From contig NZ_BCVH01000001.1 in the NCBI RefSeq assembly GCF_001591645.1, forward strand, positions 434,001 to 498,000: a DNA stretch of 64,000 nucleotides. The letters are read 5' to 3'. Both the position numbers and the translations under genes were made by a program. Below, in pieces: positions 17,397 through 24,922 of the stretch. Under the pieces are notes generated by a model, which saw only the letters and a program-made list of their open reading frames with translations, did not search any database and had not been told where the DNA came from. Numbering within the stretch: position 1 is the first letter of the stretch; the number at the start of each line of letters is the position of its first letter. Origin of the DNA: Robertmurraya korlensis NBRC 107688 (GTDB lineage: Bacteria > Bacillota > Bacilli > Bacillales > Cytobacillaceae).

Positions 17397-18674
17397 CTAA
17401 GATGTAGTTAGTACATTTTTTTCATTCTGTGTAGTAGTCAAACTAGGTAAAAGAATGGTTGCAGTTGTTCCTTTATTAGGGTCACTTTTATAGGTAATAT
17501 TCCCACCATGTTGTTCAATAATCTTAAAGCTTACCGTTAATCCAAGACCGGTTCCTTTTTCCTTTGAACTATAAAAAGGCTCTCCTAGGCGATTAATAGA
17601 CTGTTCAGGAATTCCATACCCGCTATCAATTACCTGTATCATTGTCATTCCATCATCATTTACATCAAGTATGACATCAACCGTACCGCCGTTACTAGAA
17701 GCCTCTATGGCATTTTTTATAATATTAATAAGCAGTTGTTTAATTTGATTTTCTTCACTATTGATCATAGATGGTTGTTTGTTAATAAAGTTTATATTCA
17801 CATTTACCATATTAGCCTGTGTCTCTAACAAGGAAATGACATGTTCAATGGTGTTACTAACTTCAGTTTCTGAAAATTGCACCTTTTGAGGCTTTGCCAA
17901 TAGCAAGAGCTCACTAACGATATCATTAATTCTTTCTAGTTCACTGAGCATAATTTCGTAAAATCTGTCATTTTTCTGGTCGGCTGGACGAACAAATTGA
18001 ACAAAACCTTTAAGAGAGGTTAGAGGGTTTCGAATTTCGTGTGCTATACTTGCTGCTAGCTCACCAATTACAGATAGTTTTTCGGAACGTACCAACCGTT
18101 CTTCAGCCTGTTTTTTTTCTGTAATATCCCGTCCAATGACTACAAGTCCTTTTCTCGATCCATCTGCATGGAACAACGGGTGTTTAATGGTATCAAATGT
18201 TTTAGTTCCTCCTCCAGGTAGAGGGATTTTTTCCTCACATCTAGTAATCGTGCGATTTTCCCATGCAATACGGTCTGAATATTCTTCGCAGTAAATCAAA
18301 GCTTCACGGTAGAACTCGCTGTATTCAGCCAATTCAGTATCCGTTTTTCCTTTATAGTCCACATTCTGTAATTGAAAAAGTTCAAGTCCGAAGCTGTTTG
18401 TTTTAAGCCAACGTCCTTCTCCGTCCTTAAAACAAACAAAGTCTACCATAGAGTTAATGAGAGTAGATAATTGTTGTTCTTCTTTTTCTACCGTTTTTAG
18501 TTTAGGGCTTTTCTTAACAATTAAAAAGAAAAAGAACAAATTAAAAATGACAAAGAGAATATCTTTTAGAAGGTGTGTAAACTTATTAGAAGAAACATCA
18601 CCTGTTATCACAATAGAAGTTAGAATATAAATAAAACAAAAAAAGAAATAGATTATGATTAAATTCTTTTTCAA
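17397..18674 (-). CDS. PAS-domain sensor histidine kinase (sporulation-kinase type)
   Basis: A 425-residue membrane kinase: two helices near the N-terminus (about 5-24 and 36-54), one PAS domain (about 68-185), a dimerisation helix with the phosphorylatable His212 in SIAHEIRNPLTSLKGF and an ATPase domain with N, G1 and G2 boxes (NIIKNAIEAS, DSGYGIPEQ, GTGLGL). No response-regulator gene is next to it. Orphan kinases with this HEIRNPLTS motif in Bacillaceae commonly feed the Spo0F-Spo0B-Spo0A phosphorelay (KinB to KinE). The start is TTG behind GGAGAACC. The PAS ligand is unknown. Confidence 0.9.
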   Translation of the reverse strand: MKKNLIIIYFFFCFIYILTSIVITGDVSSNKFTHLLKDILFVIFNLFFFFLIVKKSPKLKTVEKEEQQLSTLINSMVDFVCFKDGEGRWLKTNSFGLELFQLQNVDYKGKTDTELAEYSEFYREALIYCEEYSDRIAWENRTITRCEEKIPLPGGGTKTFDTIKHPLFHADGSRKGLVVIGRDITEKKQAEERLVRSEKLSVIGELAASIAHEIRNPLTSLKGFVQFVRPADQKNDRFYEIMLSELERINDIVSELLLLAKPQKVQFSETEVSNTIEHVISLLETQANMVNVNINFINKQPSMINSEENQIKQLLINIIKNAIEASSNGGTVDVILDVNDDGMTMIQVIDSGYGIPEQSINRLGEPFYSSKEKGTGLGLTVSFKIIEQHGGNITYKSDPNKGTTATILLPSLTTTQNEKNVLTTS

Positions 18675-18900
18675 TGAGGTTCTCCTGTTCTTTCTTGCAT
18701 AGAAAAATTAGTAAAAAAGTACTAATGATATTCATGATAATTCTATTCTGTAAAAGTACCATGTTTTTTTCGAAAAAGAAAGAGGAATACGGAGATAATC
18801 ATATACAGATATTATTTTTTTACCACTAGCTTAGTTTGTAACTTCAATACAATTCAAGACGACTAATAAGGTAAAAGCATGACAAAATGAGGTGTTTATT

Positions 18901-19359
18901 TTGAGGAAAATCGTTGTGTTCATAATTGTTATCTTTTTTTTAGCTGGATGTGGTACTGCAAGGGAAGTAGAGCCGGTGGTTTCGTCAGGTCAAAAGGAGG
19001 GGAATATGGAAACAGGACAAGGGGAGGTCATATCTCATATTCAAGAAGTTAGTCCTTTATTGTTCCAGTATCATGTAATAAATGAAACAGGAAAGGATAT
19101 TACTCTTGACTTTACTTCTTCTCAAAGATTTGATTATTCAATAAAGAATTCAAATGGAGAAGTGGTATTCTTATTTTCAAGTGTCACGTCCTTTTTACAA
19201 GTAGTGGGGAAAGAAGTTCTTTCTGGGGGAGATCAACTGTCTTACGATATTAATGTGAAGGATGTTGAGTTAAGTAGAGGGAAATATACATTAACAGCTT
19301 GGATGACTCCGAAGACTGGTAAAGCCTATAGTGCATCCGTTACTTTCTCAGTAGAGTAA
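18901..19359 (+). CDS. BsuPI-like lipoprotein
   Basis: A 152-residue lipoprotein: short basic N-terminus, hydrophobic core and lipobox FLAGCG, so Cys is about residue 17. The mature part has the BsuPI (intracellular proteinase inhibitor) beta fold: FQYHVINETGKDITLDFTSSQRFDYSIKNSNGEVVF, then YTLTAW. B. subtilis IpI is cytosolic; here the same fold is sent across the membrane. I chose the TTG at 18901, with GAGGTG six bases upstream, over the GTG at 18892, which lies in the ribosome site. Protease inhibition is inferred from the fold only. Confidence 0.82.
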   Translation: MRKIVVFIIVIFFLAGCGTAREVEPVVSSGQKEGNMETGQGEVISHIQEVSPLLFQYHVINETGKDITLDFTSSQRFDYSIKNSNGEVVFLFSSVTSFLQVVGKEVLSGGDQLSYDINVKDVELSRGKYTLTAWMTPKTGKAYSASVTFSVE

Positions 19360-19375
19360 CTATCCTTTTTCACGA

Positions 19376-19410
19376 AAAGCCTAACTCCGTAGGGGTGTTA
19401 GGCTTTAAAA
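19376..19410 (+). terminator. Terminator after the BsuPI-like gene
   Basis: Stem AAAGCCTAAC/GTTAGGCTTT; the T run after it is short. Confidence 0.65.
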
Positions 19411-19484
19411 TTTATAGAAGCTAGGAATAAAAGAAGAAAATGGTATAATAGGTTCGTAAGTTAAAAAAGGCTCAAAGGAGGTTG

Positions 19485-20195
19485 ATGGAGCTAGTGCGAT
19501 TTACAAAAAGTATCCCTAATATGTTCACGTTAGGAAATTTATTTTGTGGTTTTTTATCCATCGGTTTTGCGGCAGAAGGTGAATATAATAATGCTGCCAT
19601 TTTAATCCTTATTGGAATGATGTTAGATAGCATGGACGGACGCTTGGCGAGAATGCTTAAAGCTGACAGTTCACTCGGGAAAGAGCTAGACTCATTAGCT
19701 GACATTGTTACGTTTGGAGTAGCACCATCATTTTTAGTGTATTATACATATTTAAATCAATTGGGTAAGTTAGGGATCATGGTTGCTGGATTATTTCCTT
19801 TGTTTGGTGCATATCGACTAGCGAGGTTTAATATCAGTAGTACGAAATCAAGTTTGAATTATTTTATTGGTGTACCAATTACTGCAGCTGGTGGAATCTT
19901 GGCCTTATTAACGTTATTTGGTAATTTTATACCAAACGTAATAACAACTGTTGTATTTACGGGATTATGTTTTTTAATGGTAAGCCGGATAAGAATCCCA
20001 AGTTTTAAGGAAGTTCCATTACCTAAATACGGGACCATTGTAACTCTTTTTCTAGGGTGTTTATTATTTGTTATTTATAAAGGTACATATAAGCAATTCC
20101 CATATTTAATCTACATAGCAACTCCACTTTACATTGCTTATTTAGCTTATCGCTTTGTAAAAAAGAAAAATAGTAAAGAAGAAGAGCTAGACTAA
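19485..20195 (+). CDS. pssA: CDP-diacylglycerol-serine O-phosphatidyltransferase
   Basis: Polytopic enzyme of about 236 residues that makes phosphatidylserine from CDP-diacylglycerol and serine, the precursor of phosphatidylethanolamine. The CDP-alcohol phosphotransferase motif with its metal-binding aspartates is complete: DSMDGRLARMLKADSSLGKE followed by LDSLAD. The start is uncertain: ATG 19485 lies very close to AAAGGAGG, while GTG 19494 is eleven bases from it. No psd gene follows, unlike in B. subtilis; a terminator comes directly after. Confidence 0.93.
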   Translation: MELVRFTKSIPNMFTLGNLFCGFLSIGFAAEGEYNNAAILILIGMMLDSMDGRLARMLKADSSLGKELDSLADIVTFGVAPSFLVYYTYLNQLGKLGIMVAGLFPLFGAYRLARFNISSTKSSLNYFIGVPITAAGGILALLTLFGNFIPNVITTVVFTGLCFLMVSRIRIPSFKEVPLPKYGTIVTLFLGCLLFVIYKGTYKQFPYLIYIATPLYIAYLAYRFVKKKNSKEEELD

Positions 20196-20226
20196 AAAAC
20201 CCTTCATTTGATTGAAGGGTTTTTTA
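20195..20226. terminator. Bidirectional terminator
   Basis: Stem AACCCTTCA/TGAAGGGTT flanked by A and T runs, between pssA and the convergent GIY-YIG gene. Confidence 0.9.
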
Positions 20227-20232
20227 CTGCTT

Positions 20233-20607
20233 TTATTTGAAGAAAACTTTATCAATATTATATTTAGCCTGTAATTCATTGATAATATATGTTTCATAAA
20301 TTTCTCTTTCCGTTGCGTCTTCAACAGTAAGTACTGCAATCTTGTATACTTCATCCCGATGATTCTTAATAGGGGATACTTGATCTTCAAAATGCTTTTT
20401 TACTCGTGGACGAAGTTTCCGTGCTTTTCCAACAAACAATAAATCATCGTTTGCATTAAAGAAAAGTATAATTCCACCTTTATCTCTTGGAATCTTGTGA
20501 TAATCAGTAAAACCATATTCACTGCTAATTACTGCTTCAACTGGTTCCCCTACTTGTCGTTTCTTTGTAATTACGACATCTGGGTTAGGTATTTCAATTT
20601 TTATCAT
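20233..20607 (-). CDS. GIY-YIG-like small nuclease-family protein
   Basis: A 124-residue protein matching the N-terminal GIY-YIG module of UvrC-type excision endonucleases: GGIILFFNANDDLLFVGKARKLRPRVKKHFED. The second part (YIG) is reduced to FVGKA, and the arginine in LRPRVKKHF fits the catalytic arginine position. The first tyrosine motif is changed (GIILFF rather than GIY), so activity is uncertain. It lacks the UvrB-binding and endonuclease V halves of UvrC. It is transcribed divergently from comK with a 377-base gap. A DNA-repair or competence role is only suggested. Confidence 0.75.
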   Translation of the reverse strand: MIKIEIPNPDVVITKKRQVGEPVEAVISSEYGFTDYHKIPRDKGGIILFFNANDDLLFVGKARKLRPRVKKHFEDQVSPIKNHRDEVYKIAVLTVEDATEREIYETYIINELQAKYNIDKVFFK

Positions 20608-20912
20608 ATGTATTCACTTCCTATTCTTTCATTGATACTACCATTATTATAGGTAAAAATCCACTTTGTAATAACTATTCCATGTTAGTAATATCACCAA
20701 TTGATAAAAAAAAGATATTATGAACATTTTGTTAATATTTCAATTCACTAACCTACCTTGATTTTTAGTTCTTTTAACCTAGTAATAAAGGGTTGATAGG
20801 TAAAAAGTGATAGGAAAAATACATTATAGCGGTTGTTTTATTTTTGTCAAATTCCGTATGTTAGAAAATATAACATGAATTAAGGCTAATTTAAAAACTA
20901 TTGAAACGGTTA
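20608..20912. other. Non-coding gap between the GIY-YIG gene and comK
   Basis: About 300 very AT-rich bases with no supported ORF. A, T and TTTT/AAAA tracts are common, but I could not find a clear pair of AAAA-N5-TTTT boxes, the usual ComK autoregulation site. No hairpin of note was seen. Confidence 0.5.
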
Positions 20913-20941
20913 TTGAAGAGTACGATTGAGATATGGATAAT
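20913..20941 (+). promoter_or_regulatory. Candidate comK promoter
   Basis: TTGAAG and GATAAT with 17-base spacing, 43 bases before the comK start. Confidence 0.5.
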
Positions 20942-20984
20942 ATTTCTATAAATAACTCATTATGTGATTATGGAGGACTGGTGG

Positions 20985-21518
20985 ATGAAAAGCATTGATA
21001 GCTATATTTTAACAAGTGAAACATTGTTTATGATTCCTGAAATCGATCAAAATAACCGTGTATGTACGATGGTTCAGGAAGGGAAAGCATCCTTTATCGT
21101 TTTGAAGTCTCCAAAAAAAATTTTAGAGGAGACCTTAAATTACTATGGATTTACCTTAGAAGGGGCGATAAACGGGGCAAAAGCAGTACTAGGCAATTAT
21201 CATATGGTGCCAATAGTTATTAGTGCACCTTTAAACATGTATTGGTTTCCAACCCAGTCTCCATCTAGTGACCACTGTATATGGATTTCTCTTGTACATA
21301 TTGACGATATTGTACAATATAGCTACCTACAGTCCCTTGTTTCTTTTAAAACGGGCGTGTCAATCATCATCAATAAAAAAGCTGCAAGATTAATAAACAA
21401 GCAACAGCAAACAGCTATTTTAAAAGTACGGACGGAACAAAGGCTTGCCAAGAAGAAGGATTCCTATTTTATTCTTCATAGGGGAATTCAACGAGGAAAA
21501 AATCCATTAGTAGAATAA
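20985..21518 (+). CDS. comK: Competence transcription factor ComK homologue
   Basis: A 177-residue homologue of ComK, the master activator of DNA-uptake genes in Bacillus. Shared features are the N-terminal SYILTSETLFMIPE, the CxxxxxGKASFIV segment, the core VPIVISAPLNMYWFPTQSP-type block and the WISLVHIDDI block (ISHVHV in B. subtilis). The ATG at 20985 is preceded by GGAGG with proper spacing; the longer frame from 20964 starts before that site. It is slightly shorter than B. subtilis ComK at its C-terminus, which is the part bound by MecA-ClpC there, so proteolytic control may differ. Some Bacillaceae carry two ComK paralogues and this could be either. Confidence 0.88.
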   Translation: MKSIDSYILTSETLFMIPEIDQNNRVCTMVQEGKASFIVLKSPKKILEETLNYYGFTLEGAINGAKAVLGNYHMVPIVISAPLNMYWFPTQSPSSDHCIWISLVHIDDIVQYSYLQSLVSFKTGVSIIINKKAARLINKQQQTAILKVRTEQRLAKKKDSYFILHRGIQRGKNPLVE

Positions 21519-21521
21519 TTA

Positions 21522-21558
21522 AAAACACCGGCATATGTTGAAATATGCCGGTGTTTAC
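21522..21558. terminator. Bidirectional terminator
   Basis: Perfect 14-bp stem AAACACCGGCATAT/ATATGCCGGTGTTT between comK and the convergent purU. Confidence 0.9.
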
Positions 21559-21570
21559 TTGTAGTAATTT

Positions 21571-22452
21571 TTAATCGAAGACGATTGTTTTATTCCCAAA
21601 TGGGATGATTCTATGGCTATTATGCCATTTTACCGCTTTTAAAAGTACTTTTCTTTCTACCTGGCTTCCGATTTTTTTTAAGTCAGACAGTTCATGATGA
21701 TGTTTCACGCGTTCAATGTCTTGTTCAATAATTGGCCCTTCGTCTAAATCATCTGTAACGTAATGAGCTGTTGCTCCAATCAATTTTACTCCTCTTTCGT
21801 AGGCACGTTTATATGGGTTCGCACCAATAAATGCTGGTAGGAAAGAATGGTGTATATTTATAATTTGATATGGATAGTGTTCAATAAATGTTGGAGATAA
21901 AATTTGCATGTATCTTGCTAAAACAATGGTATCTATTTTAAATTCTTTTAATAGTTCCAATTGCTTTTTCTCAACTTCTGCTTTTGTTTCACGAGTAATT
22001 GGTAAGTAATAAAAAGGAATGTTAACATTCTCAACATACTCTCTTAAATCCTCGTGATTTCCAATGACCAATTTAATGTCACCTAACAAATCACCACGTT
22101 GCCACTCTAGTAATAACTCTAAAAGACAGTGGTTTTCCTTTGATACAAAAATGGCTAGATTTTGTGAGTCACTTCCATAATTAAATGTATACTTCATTTC
22201 AAATGTATTAGATAAAAGTTCGATTGATTGTTCAATGGCATGTTTCTTATTATCTAAGTCTGGACATTCAAATTCAATTCGTAAGAAAAAATGACCTGCT
22301 TCAGGATCGGTTGAATGTTGGTTTGAATCAATAATATTGCAGTCATGTTCAAATAAAGTAGTTGAAACCTTTGAAACGATCCCGGGTCTATCAGGACAGC
22401 TAATAAGTAAGATTCCACGATTTTTTCTTTTTTCTATCAAGCTGTTTTCCAA
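21571..22452 (-). CDS. purU: Formyltetrahydrofolate deformylase
   Basis: PurU releases formate from 10-formyl-THF and balances the one-carbon pool. The 293-residue protein has an N-terminal ACT domain (about 12-90; GILLISCPDRPGIVSKVSTTLFEHDCNI) and a C-terminal formyltransferase-like catalytic domain. The catalytic Asn-His-Asp set is seen in NIHHSFLPAF and TDDLDEGPIIEQD. The start is TTG with AGGAGG upstream. Formate made here could be relevant to the FNT channel in the window, which is an inference. Confidence 0.95.
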   Translation of the reverse strand: MENSLIEKRKNRGILLISCPDRPGIVSKVSTTLFEHDCNIIDSNQHSTDPEAGHFFLRIEFECPDLDNKKHAIEQSIELLSNTFEMKYTFNYGSDSQNLAIFVSKENHCLLELLLEWQRGDLLGDIKLVIGNHEDLREYVENVNIPFYYLPITRETKAEVEKKQLELLKEFKIDTIVLARYMQILSPTFIEHYPYQIINIHHSFLPAFIGANPYKRAYERGVKLIGATAHYVTDDLDEGPIIEQDIERVKHHHELSDLKKIGSQVERKVLLKAVKWHNSHRIIPFGNKTIVFD

Positions 22453-22597
22453 GGTAATCCTCCTAGTTGTAAATTATATTTCCCAATCATACTACAGACT
22501 AAAGTAGTTTTGCACACAATTTTTAATTAGGAAAGTGAAATTTGACAATTTTTAAAATCTTTTTAAGATCAAATGAAAAGTTCTAGAGTGTTACTTC

Positions 22598-23776
22598 CTA
22601 TTTATTTAATGCCTGTTCTAAATCAGAGATTAACTTTTCAGCAGGTTCCATCCCGATTGACAGTCGAATTAAACCGGGACTAATATGTTCTTTTTCAATT
22701 AATTGCTTTTCATTATTTCCAAAGTTTAAAGACATAATCAAACTTTCAAATGAGCCCCATGAAACCCCGATTTTAAATACTTTGACTTTATTTATAACTT
22801 CTTTAACCTTCTCGAAAGTAGCGTCTTTTAGCTCAAACGTCAATAAACCTGAAAATCCTGTCAGTTGCTTTTGAACCAGGGGGTTGTCCTGGGAATGGGG
22901 AAGTCCGGGGTAGTTTACTTTTTTGACAGCTTTATGAGAGTCTAGAAATTTTGCAACCGCAATCGTATTCTCTTGGTGAATCTTCATTCGAAGTGGCAAA
23001 GTCTGTAGACCTCTTAAGAGTAAGGCTGCCTCATGTGGCCCCATTGAACCACCAAAAAGTAAGTACTCCTTTTCAAAAATCTTTTTCATCATCTGCTTAC
23101 TTGTTATTAAAGCGCCTCCAACAATGTCACCATGTCCACCTAGGTATTTTGAAGCCGAGTGTACAACTATATCAATTCCAAACAACAAAGGTTTTTGAAA
23201 CAGTGGTGTGGCCCATGTGTTATCAATGACTGTCCTTATATTAAACTCTTTTGCGAGATGTGATATTTTTTCTAAATCAACAATCTCATGGTTCATATTC
23301 GTTGGATTTTCTATAAAAATGAGTCGCGTGTTTGGTAATATTTCTTTTCTGATATCGTCCATATTTGTGGAATAAATGGTTGAATAAGACACATTGAATT
23401 TTTCCATATAAGAAAGTAAGTCCATAGTTGATTTATATAAATTGCTGATACATAAAACATGATCTCCTGCTTGAACAGAAGAAAACAGGGCTGCGGTGAT
23501 TGCAGCCATACCAGAAGCAAAGCATTTACACTCTTCACCACGTTCTAAATCAGCTAATTTTTTTTCAACTATACTTACAGTAGGATTTGTTCCTCTCCAG
23601 TAAACATAATGATTCTCCTGATTATTTTCTGCTTCCATAAACTTTTCATGGGAAGGATAAGTAAATAAAGCATTTTCAAAAATAGGGGGAATAATCGCTC
23701 CATAATAGGGATTAGTATCTGTATTATAGTGCATACAAATTTCTTGGTCATTTGTTATATCGTCATACCGTTTCAT
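22598..23776 (-). CDS. Trans-sulfuration family PLP enzyme (Cys/Met metabolism)
   Basis: A 392-residue PLP-dependent enzyme of the cystathionine gamma-synthase, beta-lyase and methionine gamma-lyase family. The Schiff-base lysine is Lys210 in SASKYLGGHGD; the PLP-binding CFASGMAAI, DNTWATPLFQKPL and the C-terminal GLIRLSIGMEPAEKLISDLEQAL are family hallmarks. The N-terminus (AIIPPIFENALFTYPS) is also typical. Which reaction it performs cannot be decided from motifs. CTGGAGGAAC precedes the ATG. No metabolic partner is adjacent, and its leader carries a hairpin at 23870-23903 but no SAM riboswitch or T-box that I can see. Confidence 0.9.
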   Translation of the reverse strand: MKRYDDITNDQEICMHYNTDTNPYYGAIIPPIFENALFTYPSHEKFMEAENNQENHYVYWRGTNPTVSIVEKKLADLERGEECKCFASGMAAITAALFSSVQAGDHVLCISNLYKSTMDLLSYMEKFNVSYSTIYSTNMDDIRKEILPNTRLIFIENPTNMNHEIVDLEKISHLAKEFNIRTVIDNTWATPLFQKPLLFGIDIVVHSASKYLGGHGDIVGGALITSKQMMKKIFEKEYLLFGGSMGPHEAALLLRGLQTLPLRMKIHQENTIAVAKFLDSHKAVKKVNYPGLPHSQDNPLVQKQLTGFSGLLTFELKDATFEKVKEVINKVKVFKIGVSWGSFESLIMSLNFGNNEKQLIEKEHISPGLIRLSIGMEPAEKLISDLEQALNK

Positions 23777-23869
23777 TTAGTTCCTCCAGTAGATCGAATC
23801 ATAATAATGTCTAGCATTTAGTATGATTTGAAAAACGGTGTTTATTCGGCGTGGAGAAGAAGTAGAGGG

Positions 23870-23903
23870 AGGAATCTACGAGATATCAAGTAAGTAGATT
23901 CCT
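23870..23903. other. Ten-base-pair hairpin between PLP and TVP38 genes
   Basis: AGGAATCTAC and GTAGATTCCT form a perfect 10-bp stem with a 14-base loop. No T run follows in the minus-strand reading, so it does not look like an ordinary terminator. It lies about 95 bases before the PLP gene start. Confidence 0.55.
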
Positions 23904-23926
23904 AAAAAACAGGGAGGAACTGCGGA

Positions 23927-24649
23927 TTATCTGTTTTTAGAAGAAGTTCTCTTAGTTACTCTTTTTTTACTGTAAATATATAAAATGGTGATCAGTATGA
24001 GGAATACTCCACCAAGCATATATTCGTTAACCGATGATGACAACAAACCAGCAGGAATGAGTGCTAAAACGAAAAAGTAAATGAAGTTTCCTAACAGAGT
24101 TCCGAATAAAAAGCTAGAAAACTTAATTGAACTTACACCCGCTAAAATATTCACTAGGCTAGTCGGTATAAAAGGGAATATTCTAGCCTCAAACACATAT
24201 AGAAATCCTCTTTGTTCCACTGTATCGATAAGCTTTCTATCTATCTTATTAAGAAGCCGATTTTGAAATAAATAACGAACTAGGAAGAAAATAACGATAG
24301 CAGCTAGTATGCTTGTTAACCAGCTCCACAAAAATCCAAACACAAAACCAAAGAAGGTTACATTGAGGGTGATAACTAACAACAAAGGGATGATTGTAAA
24401 AGTGTTTTGAATGATCATGATTAACGTAGAAAGTAGTAAAATTCTAAACCAGTTGTTTCCAACATATCCTTGTATCCTCTGCAAGTCACCTTCCAGGACT
24501 GCTTCAAATAAATTCGTATATTGAAGGAAAGCAATAATCCCAAGAATAATAAAAACCAGTAAAATATTCCTCCAGGTAAACAATTGACCACCTATGTCTC
24601 GATTTTTCATATAAGTTACATTAGTGGTTGGATGAAATAAACCAGCCAC
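23927..24649 (-). CDS. TVP38/TMEM64 (DedA-like) membrane protein
   Basis: About 240 residues with five to six membrane segments and the family core: FGFVFGFLWSWLTSILAAIVIFFLVRYLF, then FEARIFPFIPTSLVNILAGVSSIKFSSFLFGTLLGN. SNARE-associated/VTT-domain proteins of this kind are implicated in lipid scrambling or membrane homeostasis. I chose the GTG at 24649 because AAAGGGGA lies just upstream and a promoter at 24692-24720 precedes it; the longest frame (to 24736) would start inside a repeat element and before the promoter. Confidence 0.8.
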   Translation of the reverse strand: MAGLFHPTTNVTYMKNRDIGGQLFTWRNILLVFIILGIIAFLQYTNLFEAVLEGDLQRIQGYVGNNWFRILLLSTLIMIIQNTFTIIPLLLVITLNVTFFGFVFGFLWSWLTSILAAIVIFFLVRYLFQNRLLNKIDRKLIDTVEQRGFLYVFEARIFPFIPTSLVNILAGVSSIKFSSFLFGTLLGNFIYFFVLALIPAGLLSSSVNEYMLGGVFLILITILYIYSKKRVTKRTSSKNR

Positions 24650-24691
24650 TGCGTCCCCTTTATTTAGACTGTTTGCTGACTCTTTTATCTT

Positions 24692-24720
24692 ATTATATTT
24701 ATGCCAATAGTGTACCACAA
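24692..24720 (-). promoter_or_regulatory. Promoter of the TVP38 gene
   Basis: On the minus strand: TTGTGG, 17 bases, TATAAT. The -35 abuts repeat copy 1. Confidence 0.65.
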
Positions 24721-24722
24721 AG

Positions 24723-24783
24723 AGGGTGTCAGACACCCTGAAAAGACAAAGTAGAGGTATTTGTCCACGTGGAGTGGACAGTT
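24723..24783 (-). repeat. Dispersed structured repeat, copy 1
   Basis: Read on the minus strand: AACTGTCCAC-loop-GTGGACAAA hairpin (perfect 7-bp stem at 24762-24780), a spacer, then the 17-base palindrome AGGGTGTCTGACACCCT (24723-24739). It has the same order of parts as copies at 26490 and 33648. The gene-proximal end faces the TVP38 gene. Confidence 0.8.
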
Positions 24784-24862
24784 AAAATGCAATTCTATTG
24801 TAAAATAATCTTACGTGAAAAAACATTTTTAATCGAAATATTTAAAAAATTAAAAATAGTTC

Positions 24863-24891
24863 TTCCCAATTATGAGAACTCTCATTATAAT
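24863..24891 (+). promoter_or_regulatory. Candidate promoter with palindrome, alanine symporter gene
   Basis: TATAAT at 24886-24891 with a weak TTCCCA 17 bases upstream. The spacer carries the near-palindrome ATGAGAACTCTCAT (24872-24885), placed where a repressor would block RNA polymerase. Confidence 0.45.
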
Positions 24892-24922
24892 AAGAAAATA
24901 AAATACTAAAGGGGGAATTTAT

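Noticed and set aside
20608-20984. ComK autoregulatory K-box
   Set aside because: A and T tracts are many in this AT-rich gap, but I found no pair of AAAA-N5-TTTT boxes with proper spacing.
23777-23926. SAM riboswitch or T-box upstream of the PLP enzyme
   Set aside because: Neither the SAM-box core nor a T-box sequence is present; only the hairpin at 23870 is there.
24650-24736. Longer start of the TVP38 gene inside repeat copy 1
   Set aside because: It would place the start before the TTGTGG/TATAAT promoter; the GTG at 24649 has AAAGGGGA in front.
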